Source: Zeus faber (Eukaryota > Chordata > Actinopteri > Zeiformes > Zeidae). Taken from it: DNA of 64,000 nt. A program made the translations under genes and the position numbers. Where the stretch lies: NCBI GenBank assembly GCA_960531495.1, contig OY482859.1:12323685-12387684 (forward strand). Direction: 5' to 3'. How positions within the stretch are numbered: the first letter of the stretch is position 1; each line of letters opens with the position of its first letter. Shown in pieces: positions 37,206 through 47,877 of the stretch. The notes under the pieces were generated by a model. That model had not been told where the DNA came from and did no database searches. It was given only the letters and a program-made list of their open reading frames with translations.

Positions 37206-37330
37206 CAACAACGGGTTAGTCACGAGCTGAGGGATCCGCCACAAACGCCACGGACACCTGCAGAGAGAAACGGGCCGGATTCGGCTGTTATCGCGACGGA
37301 CGTGCACTTCCGGCTTGTGGCGTCACTCGA
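37206..37330 (-). promoter_or_regulatory. mfsd5: mfsd5 5'UTR exon and promoter
   Basis: On the minus strand a good donor (GTTGTTG|GTGAGT) ends a non-coding exon at 37206. It pairs with the acceptor at 36611 (TCCACAG|TGGGGTC), leaving 13 nt of leader before the ATG. Upstream, within 37305-37340, are two ETS-type motifs, CACTTCCGG and CCGGAAGG, in a small CpG-rich patch, as in many TATA-less promoters. The region to 37560 stays moderately GC-rich. Confidence 0.55.
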
Positions 37331-37689
37331 CCGGAAGGTGGCGCTGCTCACCCGTCTATAAGAATGAGAAAGGCTTCGCGAACGTGGGGAACGGCCTCCC
37401 ACACAGCTTTGAAGTGCGCTTCTCCTTTGCTGTGAGCTTAATGTCTTGCGTAGATAATTCGAACAAGCGTGTGTAAAATAGAGTAAGTCAAATAAAATGC
37501 AAAAATACGCTAAACATGAGCGTTCTCCCCGCTGCTCCGCCATTTCGGCCACAAGGAGACGCTCACCCCAATTGACAACAATAGTTCATAATAATGACGA
37601 TGAAATAATACAACAATTAATAATGGCTCCAACCACCGGCCCGGGTACCACATTCGGCCGTGAGACAATTTCATGAGGCCCACTGCATA

Positions 37690-37995
37690 TTTATAATATG
37701 TTGTTAAATCTGGCCGGTCAATTCATTCTTATTTTATTTTTCGTACATTTCAAATATATATGTATGTTAGATCGACTGACTCACATAAACATGCATTTTT
37801 ACTTATATATATATATGTATTTATATATTTTTTTTCTGTTTTTATTGACATTTTGCTTGCCTTTCTTGTATTTTCCTTCTGGTTTATATGATTTCATTTT
37901 AATTTCCCACTTTGTTTTACAGTTTGCGCTTTGTCATTTCGCTGCACCGTACCTGTAATACTCCATGTTACAAATACAAATCTTGAATCTAGCAT
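37690..37995 (+). repeat. AT-rich retroposon-like tail
   Basis: Ends ...TTTGTCATTTCGCTGCACCGTACCTGTAATACTCCATGTTACAAATACAAATCTTGAATCTAGCATCTTGAATC. This resembles the common fish retroposon tail (..CTGCACTGTACC..TGTGACAAATAAA..CTTGAATCTTGAATC). The plus ORF inside is an artefact. Confidence 0.45.
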
Positions 37996-39416
37996 CTTGA
38001 ATCTTTTCAGAATAAAATATAATATAACTAATTATAATATCATGTAATAATAGAGCAAAGTGTATTTATAACATGTATTAGTAAGCAATCCATTAATGTG
38101 CGCTGATTCATTAATAGTATGTATGTATGTATGTATGGGCAGAATTTATATATACAGTATATGAATGCACTCTAAATTGAACTTCATTTGTAATATATAG
38201 CAAATAATTACAATATACATTTAAAAATTATAATATAGTTTGTATTCATATATTTTCAATTTTGGCTTTTTTCAGGATATTTCTTCTTATTTAACAGTAT
38301 GGACACCGAATGAGGACACGAAAGCCGAGGCAGTAGGTACATAATTTATATCATCGTATAATTTCTATGCAGGAATAAAGATTTACAAATGTACAAGATG
38401 TGCCCAAACAACTATAATCAAACAAGCAAGCAGTGAGAGGATATAAATCACATATAATCCCTCACCCCAAAAAATAATATCTCTTGTGTTTGTATGACAA
38501 ACATTGAAGGCAGAGGGAAGGTGGCGTGTGGAGGGAGTGCTGGTGGTTCCAGGGATTATGCTGGTTAGTTACATCTTCTGACAGCAGGAACTACGTCTGA
38601 GCCCTGACAAGCCCTACTGAATATCCCAGAGTGCATAGTCTCATTCCTCCCAATACAAACTCATCTGCCAGATGCATAATATATTTTAAATTGTTCAGAT
38701 ATAGACAGTAGAGTAACATTATATTTACAGAAAAAGATCAATCATCAGGGAAAAAAACGACATGCATGGAGTGTCAATGATGAGTGTGTGTTTGCAGATG
38801 CAATATAACAACAAAGACGCGGCAATTTGTGAAATCAGATGAGATGGCGTTGACTTCTAACTTAGAATATCGAAATGTCGTAAAATGAGAACTTAGAACT
38901 GTTTGGTGGATTTTTTTAAATAGAAAGATCCCAATGTGTACGGGTGAGACGAAGCATTGTGATTTTGTTCCAAAACGAATATGGATGGTATGTTGTTTAG
39001 CGAAACAGAGATCACACAATGACCTTAACATATCAAGATAAACTATAGATTATATACAATATCCCTTTCCTTAATGGTCGTTCTAAGCCATGACTCTATT
39101 CGTGCTACAATTGCTGTTTCGTCTGTGACGGTCTAGTAACTTTAGGAATAAGGAGAACTGAAGTGCAGTGGTATTTGGACTGCAAATATTGAATAAGTGC
39201 ACAATTGATCCGTCTACGAGGGTAACGGTTTCTCTACACATTGATTTACGATGTTACCACAACAATGTCTCTCTTGAGACCTTGAGACTTATGTCTTTGT
39301 GTCTGAAAATATGTGTATTTATTTCTAATGGGAGATTTATAGTCAATCAAAAATACGTTCATCATTGCCTTTTTTTCTTGTGATAAAAACAACAACAAAA
39401 AAAACATATTACACAA
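37996..39416. other. mfsd5/nr1d4 intergenic region
   Basis: AT-rich, with a short ATGT array at 38117-38139. From about 38330 to 39416 complexity is normal with no ORF or repeat I recognise. It could be an extended nr1d4 3'UTR if the proximal polyadenylation site is not used. Confidence 0.4.
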
Positions 39417-39422
39417 TTTATT
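39417..39422 (-). terminator. nr1d4: Candidate nr1d4 polyadenylation signal (proximal)
   Basis: TTTATT in plus is AATAAA on the minus strand, only 45 nt beyond the nr1d4 stop at 39467-39469. If used, the 3'UTR would be unusually short. Confidence 0.35.
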
Positions 39423-39466
39423 GTTGTTCGATTTCCAAGGAAAGGTGCGTTTTGCGCACGGCCTGC

Positions 39467-42400
39467 TCATGGGTCGATCCGAAAGGCCAAGAGTTTGTCA
39501 GAGTGCAGGTTGTTGAGGGTGCGCAAGTCTGGCAGGCGGAGAAGCAGCTTAGGGAAGAGGGTGCTGTCCTCCGGGTGTCGGCGCGTGATCAGGGAGCGCA
39601 GGGCGCGGATTAGACTCTCCTGGAGCCGCTCCACAGCTTGCATGTCAGAGATACCCAAACGGTCTGAAGAACAAACAGAGATATACAACATGTTTGATTA
39701 TTATTATTATTATTATTATTATTATTTTATTATTATTTTTTTTTAATGATAAAGTCGCTGTTCTGACACCGTTTTCCTCCAATCGTGAGATCCATTTTTT
39801 TCCACAATCTCACCTGCAGAAACCAGCACGATGGCCATGAAGAGAGCCATCTCATCGGGTTCCAGCCCCAGGGATCCCAGCTTCTCACTGAACTCAAACA
39901 TGGCGTCCAGCAAGGAGCCCATTCCCAGTGCCCGGAGGGTGCTCAGGGGGTAGGTTTGGCCGTTCAGGAAGGTCACGGTATGCTCTTGAGCGTTGAATAA
40001 AGTGCAAAACCTCACCATCAGCACCTAAACATGCAGGAAAAGAAGGTAAAAAAAAGAAGGTTTAACATCTACTACTGTTGAAATGATTTCCCCAGACTTG
40101 TCAAGAACAATCCTTGTATTCTCACTCATGCGTTGGTATGCTGGTCATTACCTGGAAGGTGCCAGATTTCAGCAGCATGACCTGATCTTGCTGGCTGAGC
40201 TCTTGAAATCCTGGGATGCCCTTGGCAAACTCCACCACCTCCTTGACAGCAGGAGTGAAGCAGTGAGAGAAGGACTCCCAGATCTGCTGGCTAGTGGACT
40301 CTGACCCTGATACAGGGCATGCGTTGAGAGGACAAGCCTTTGTGGAAAAAAGAGAAGAAAAAGAAAAGCAGTGTTATCATTTGTTGGCCAAGAGGGAGGA
40401 ATTTCATAACCTCCATCACAACTCCAAATATGCAATATCATAAGCAAAATGAAGAGTTAAGCAGATCACTCAAAGAACCTACCAGAACTTTGGACCCATG
40501 AGCTAATTTCCATGGACAGGAGGATTGGTTCGGGGTGGATGCTGCCGTTGAGTAGTTGTTATGATTGGCAGAGTGGTCCCTGTGGGGCACGTTCTCTTTA
40601 GCCTGGCCGTGGTTCTGGTTGTGGGACACCAAGTAGGTGTAGTGACTGTTGTCGACATTGGGGAATGTTGGTTGGTCGTTTTTGGAAACCGGGCAGCGAG
40701 TGACGGGAGCCCTGGAGTGAGACTGATAGCCTTGGTGGGAACTGGGGTGAGAGGATGAGATATTGGGGTAGCTGGCTTCCTGAGAGAAATGTTGCGATGC
40801 GTTGTTGTTCTGGGTGCTGATGTTGGCCCTCTTGGCGGCCCTCTCCTGGCTTGTGGTGGTGAAGATGTCCTGGTATGCTCTCGAAATGGCCCCGATGGCC
40901 TCTTTGGAGTTGCTCTCCCCGGGGCTGAGGGGCGTGTCCCGCACCGGGGAAGAGTCCATGTCCATGGTGGCTGATTCATTCAGGCTGTTCATGTAGCTCT
41001 GCATCTCATCCAGAAGACGCTGCTTCTCTCTCTTGGGGATACGGCCAAAACGCACAGCTAAGGACAACAGAAAAAAATGACACGGATTAACGTCTAGTCA
41101 TTTAAAAAAAGTATATATAGTATATACGTATAAAGCAAGGCATGAAAGTTGTTCACATTTGATTTTTAAACATTGATTTATTTCAGGCGGCATTGTGTAA
41201 GTGTTTCCACATCCCCCCTCCCAGTGAAACCATCAGCTGGAGATGCTATTTATAGACCCCATGCTACCATCCGCCTCATCCTCTCCTCTCCTCTCTCCAT
41301 CTCCCTCTCCCCTTGCCTCCCTCCGCTTGTAAGTAGGGCAGTGGGACAACGTGATTGTGATGTCACGAGCACCAAGATCGAAAGAGGGAGCAAAGTAGGA
41401 GAGAGGTGCGCTTTGCACGAACAAGAGAGATGAGGAGGAAGGCTGTGAGAATGACCGAGAATCACGAGAGGAGTGAGAGGGATTGTGAAGCGTCAAATGA
41501 ACGGGGAGGCTGTGAAAGCTTGGGCGCGGAATGGAGTCAGATATGAAGCAGTGAAATGGCGTAATTCCGAGGACATCTGCAAAACGTGAACGCGAAGTAG
41601 AAGGAACAGATAAAAAATGTTAAAGAAAAATGTGTTGGCAAAAATATGCAATTCAAATGAAATCATAATGTCATTTAAATTGCGCAATTCTTGCTTTACT
41701 GTTTGCAGAATTGAAGATGTGGTGTTTTTTTGGCAATGCCGTGAACTCTTGATGTGCATTTTATAAATTGCTTCTGAGAAAAAGCAAAAGCAAAGAGTAT
41801 CTTCAGAAACCAGTTACAGTTAAAGGAAGTAAAGTATGCCACTATGCCAACTGTTTCCATATTTGTCTATATTGTGCAGCAAATTTTCACATCTGCCTGG
41901 TGTGAAATCAGGGTGGACTATTTAATGTGGCTTACAGGCAGTTGCATGCGGTTTTCCTGTTTTCGTAATGGCTGAAACAGGGTCAAAGGGGTTTTTAGGT
42001 TGCGGTCCTTGACTCTTTCATCAATCTCCTCCGAGGGGGTCGAGCAGAGAGTTTGTTTCCATATGAAGCGTCTCCTGCCACCCCGTTTTCTGTGCGCCAC
42101 CACCTCTGTGCACCAAAAGTGTCGAGCACATGCAGAAATAACACCACCAAACATCAGCCTCTTTAATAGATTAGGCATTGCAGCGCGCTGGAGGGCGGAG
42201 ATAAGCGGCGCCCATATGGAGGGGAAGAAGAAGACAGGCAAACTACACCAAGTAGGTCATGATGTATGTGCACACTATAGCCCAAATCTCTTGTTGTTTT
42301 TCTAGGTCAGCCCAGATCTTTTCTTTTCCGTTTTCCACAATGAATGGTGATCAATCAATGTTCTGGAGCAAGGGCTAAATCTAGGTAATGCAAACATCAT

Positions 42401-45400
42401 GCCTAATAAAACCCATAACGGTGACAGGTTGTTGTATTCTTTTTTTTTTTTTTATCCCTATCCCCACCCCCACCCGCATCGAGCTGTTGTAAGGGCACAC
42501 ACAAGGTAATCAAGTTGACCCTGTCCCAATTTCCTAAAATAATTTCTGTGTTTGCTGCAGTTTTCTGGATGACAGATAGCTTTGGGGACTTCAAGGCTCC
42601 TATTCTAATAAATCACTGTCGGGGAGAGAGATGCGGGGAGGCGGGGTAGCTCAGGGAACACAGTGGGCACATGGAGTAGGAGGGGCGGTGCTGAGGAAGA
42701 CTACAGAGACAACAGAACAGGAGTATGCTGCAGAGGACAAGAGAAAGGCGCTTTGAAACTTTGAAAAGCAAGCCACGGGTTTGGTGACTATCACATCCCC
42801 TGTCCTTAAAACTGCCTTGTTCTCTAGTGCGATGTAAAAGGAAGCGCACATGGCAGGTGGTGCAGCAGCAGCAGCAGCAGCAGCAACAGCTGCAGCAGCC
42901 GCTCTGCCAGTGGAGCAGTTGACTGCACCAATGGCACCATGACCTCCATCGACCTCCTGCACTCCCCTCCTCTCGCAGACCTACATTTCACTGCGCCTAA
43001 AACAAGCTCACATTTCCCCACTGCGTTGGCCTAATGTGTCTCTCTCTTTTTATTTTTTTTTTTAAGTGTCAAGATGTGTCTCACCATCTCTCGACATGCC
43101 GACAGAGATGCATTTCTTAAAGCGGCAGTGCTGGCATCGGTTGCGGTTCATGCGCATGATCAGACAGTTCTCGTTCTTCACGCACATCTTGTAGTTGATG
43201 TTCTGCTGGATACTGCGACGGAAGAAGCCCTGCGGACGACATGAAAAAAAACATTAATTGTCAAGTCAAACACTCAAGGCGCTTAAAAACCCCATTGTTT
43301 CATTGTTAAAAATCCAAATATTTAGGGCTCTGGGTATTACCTTGCAACCTTCACATGCGTGCACTCCGTAGTGGAAACCAGAGGCGATGTCACCGCACAC
43401 TTTGCACAGCAAAACCATCCCGCCCGTCTCTGAGAAAGGTTAAATGGATGGTTAGATGACTTCTCAGAAAATCAACAGCAAAAAAAACAACCAAAAAAAA
43501 AACACAGTAAGATGCTAAGATGAAAACTGAAAGTCAGTGAGGAATGCTTACTGGTGAAGGTGCCTGAGAAACTGCATGGCCTCTTTCCCGCGATGGGGTG
43601 CGTGTAGGTGTGTTGAGGCGTGGCCGGCGTTGTAGGGCCACTGTAGACCTCGGGGAACTGGAACACCAGCTTGGAGGACGGCGTGCTGCATCTCGCTGCC
43701 CTCTGCTTCAACAGCCCGATCTCTGGGAAGGGCACCTCCTCCGGAGACGAGGGCTGAGAGTGGGAAGAGGGCGACTGGGTCTGGTACCCGCTGGAAGGGC
43801 TGCCGGGGCTGGGGCTGGCGCTCCCTGAGGAGCCGGCGTACAGGATCACCCCTCCACCACCTGCGGTCAAGAAAGAGGAGAGGCTGTTAGATCCCAACAA
43901 AATAGGGTCAAGGAGCCTTTATTTTAAATTTATTAACATGTTTTTTTTGCTGTAAAATGAATACATGTAGAATTTTATATAATATGTACATTTCAGGATG
44001 CATATTAATATCACAAATTTTCAAGATAAAGGTTTAGCTGTTTTCTTATTCTGCCGTAAAGTGATATAACTTTATATGTTGAATACATTTCAACATATAT
44101 TCTCTGGACGTCCAAGCCTGCATGCCTTGCCACCTGATTCCACACAATTTAATGTTGCACAACATCTGGCCAGCACAAAGCAGCTGTGGGATTTTGGATC
44201 ACTTGCCTCCCGGTGAATGTTTAACAGTGTAATAGGAATAATCGTGCGCTCAAGCGGATGGAGACTGGGAGCTAAAAATACTATTGGTAGCACAGCAACA
44301 GAGCGAGCGCACCAACCCCTAAACATCATAATCATTTTCCATTCATCCAATGTTGTCCATGCCCGTAATATTGTATACATGCATCCTGTATATTCACCCT
44401 GTACAGAATATTCCTATATATACCCATAGCCAGTTGCAACCATACTGCCACTTGTTTTAATTAATACTGTGCATAGGATCACATTTAGCATATTTTGAAT
44501 ATTTTTTTGAACATTTGTTTTTCTATTATTTAGAGTGCTTTTATTTTTACTTCTATTTAGAAGCATATCTCCCTCCAAGTTTTGTAAACCGCGCATCCAC
44601 CCTCCAGCCGCATCAACTCCAGTCATGCGTCGTGGATGAAGCCGAGTCTCGGTCTCACGTGTCTGCGAGGCTTCGCTGCCTCCTCCGCTCCAATAATAGC
44701 CCCGCTCCCCTGGCACCGTTCCCGGTGCCGGCGAGCCGCACGACACCTGACCGCAGTCTCACATGGACTCCTGACACGGTGACTGCCCGCACCCAATCCG
44801 CAGTCCCATGTTGCGGGAAATGCACAGCCTCGCCGAGTCATATGCGTGTTTACAAACACGCTGAAAGCCAGGGCGGGGAACGCGCACGACCGGATCCGCG
44901 CCACGCCACCAGGCATGTATTCCCCCCACCCGCCACCAGCCCTCATCACCACCACTGGATCCGAGCAGTCGAGGAAAGAGAGTCACGTGTTTAATTATAA
45001 AGGGGATAAACCACACTTCACTTTAATACAGGAAGATAATAATTCAATGTATAAACAAAAGATATCTCAGGACTAGTCTGAACAAGTCAGTGGTGGAAGG
45101 TAATAAAAGTGAATACAAATTCTTTGGCAGTTGTCACTGTACTTAAGTATACAATTTTTCCAAGTATCTTTGACTTTTAGTTTTTACCCCACATTTGTAA
45201 ACAATTTTCTATACTATATTTGTACCCTACTGCAATGTTATGTTTCTATGAATTACTATGAATCCACCTATACTATTTTATTCCCCTATAATAATAATTG
45301 TAATCAGGGTATGCATGAGCACTGATCTGCAGAAAAAAAAAAGGTACAGTAGCACTTTATATATATCAGGACACTGGATATTAAAATAACTTTTACTTTT

Positions 45401-47814
45401 AAAGAGGGCCTATTATGCTCCTATTCAAAAAGTAAATAGGTCGCTGAGGTCCCAAAAACGGGGTTTAAAAATGTTGTTGCTCAAAATACCACTCAGACTA
45501 TGCCTTCTAGCCATTCTAACATCCCTCTAAACCATCCTGTCCTTGACTGGCTGTTTTACTGGGTGGCGGTTCTGGGAGCCAATGGGGTTTGAGCATGACT
45601 TCCGGGTTCAGTTGTTTTTACTCCGTAACGTTCACTGATTTCACCTTATCAGTCCACCAAAATCTGTTTCTGAACAATCTTGAGTTGAGAAATAAGCAAT
45701 CCAAGTTGCTGCATCTTGGCTCATATTAGATCTACAAGGCCTCGTTTAAAAGTTTGTTCCGACCTTCGTTGCCGTGCTTCAAGCTTGCACGCCGCACCGA
45801 GACACCGCACTTAGGGATTTTTTGTTTCATTCAAATACCGTAGTATACATGGGAAAATAAAATAAAAGAATGACATCTACAATAAAAACACACTATTTTT
45901 ATTGGTTTTGGTTGGAGAAACACACAGCAATCTTTTTTGAAGCACATTTGAGAGCAAGTATTTATATACTTTTACTTTAAGTAAAACTGTCAATGTGGTT
46001 TTACTAGAGCGATTTTGTGTATTTGTACTTCAAGTAAAAGGGTTAGGGTTAGGGTTAGACCAATTATTGACTTCTGGTGGTGGTAATTAAATTTGCCGAA
46101 CATTGCTTATGGAATGTATGCATATATACGTATACTGTTGGCCCATCCATCCTGTTACTGTGTTGGCCTGTGCCGCAAACCCTAGGCCTGTTTACCACAA
46201 GGTTTTTAATAATCCTGTAGCCATACACGTGCCGGTGGATTTGTTGACTCACTCCAGAGCCAGACAAGCCCAAGCAGACGGCGGCCTTAGCATCATGGGC
46301 TCCGCCCGGGTTTGCATGCAAACAGCCCTGGCCTGGCCCAACCCCTCTCATTCATCCAACCACATTGCATGAACACCTGAAGGCTCACATGCAAGTGGTT
46401 ATGAATGGACGCCAGGGACACTGTGCCACAAACTCTGTCAATAATCAATTTTGCCGGCCGTTTATGGAAATCAAAATGAAATTACACAAACAGTGAGCAT
46501 GTGGACTTGCCAGCTCTGCAGCAGCCTTTATAGTATCCACCCACTTGCAATTCTGTTGTTGACATTGCTGTTGACAGCTGTGATTATTTCATTTTTTCAC
46601 ACAGCAATCACTTGCACGCTGCTCAGGAAAACCCAATTTGCATGGAAGCTCATGTGCCCTATCTAATGCAAAGGCTTGTAGGAATTTAGACCAGCAGAGA
46701 CAACATTAATTGAGGAATGAGGGGATCATGACAGCTCATTGTGATCTTAGCCTACCCGTGCAAGCACTAATCTGCCTAATAGACCAGGGGCAGTCAGAGA
46801 AACGTGAGCAGGGAGCAGGGAGCTCCCCTCCCTCCCGAAAACCTCTCCTCCCTCCTGGCCCTTGCTTGTTCACCATAGTCTGCAAGAGAATGCCTCATTC
46901 AGCTCGCTATAGTGTTTGTGTATCCTTGCGTTGTGAAGTCTACAGGGCAGATGGTGGTCCTCTTGTCAGCTCTTATTACAAGGCCATCACAGAATTAAAA
47001 ACGGGGGAAAATGCAAAAGCATGAAAAATAACAAATTATTTCTTGACTACTTTATAGCATGCTCCAAAATATAAGGACCGTATTGCTGCTAAAATGCAAG
47101 AAATATTTAAAGTAACTGTTGTAGATACACTAAAGCCCTGCTGGTGTAAGTAGGTCAGAGAGTTTCACCTCTCCCCAAACAGATGTTGCTGCATTGAACA
47201 GGAATCCCCAAAATGCACCGCAGTGGATAAAGATTAGATTACTCCCTATTGACCGCTAAGATAATGCAGATGAGAAACAATTGTATCGACGCAAGATTAA
47301 AAGCATGAGGCCAGTGCACCGTCATGGCATTCCGGCGGCCAGCGCATGAGGCGGGAAAACGTGACGACGACCGGTTTTAATGCGTGGAATCTCTGACCCA
47401 CTGACCAGCCTCCCCCCTCCTTCCCGTGCACCGTGACCAGGGGCTGCAGCAGCAGCAGCGAAGAGGAAGCGGCCGCGGGAGCTCGGAAGCAGAGGGGGCG
47501 GGGCCGGGAATCACGCGCCGCACGCGGCTGTGCGAGCGAATGTCCACGTGAGGACGTTGACTCGCACAGTGGTTTTTTTTTTTTTTTTTTTTTGGTTTTG
47601 GTATTTTTTTTTTTTTGTACTGTGTGGGGGGATGTGGCGCTGCCCCGCATCAGCCGGAGTGGAAAACACAAACTGCTTGCAACCCGCACGCCAGAGGCTT
47701 AACGTTAAACAGGCGAATTAGATCATACCGCGCATCACCTTGTAAACATGATTTTGTAAACATGGAAAGATAGAAGCGCAAGACCTTTTAGAGATCCAGA
47801 TTGGCACGCGCCCA

Positions 47815-47877
<63 letters not shown>

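Noticed and set aside
42638-42720. tRNA-like A-box GGGGTAGCTCAGGG
   Set aside because: No B-box (GGTTCGANNCC) follows at the right distance and no cloverleaf can be drawn.
42651-42962. Minus-strand ORF with poly-Ala
   Set aside because: A CAG repeat in an nr1d4 intron; the exons on both sides join in frame without it.
44515-44994. ORFs of 159 and 110 codons in a GC-rich intron patch
   Set aside because: No family resemblance and no splice signals; the patch is better seen as regulatory.
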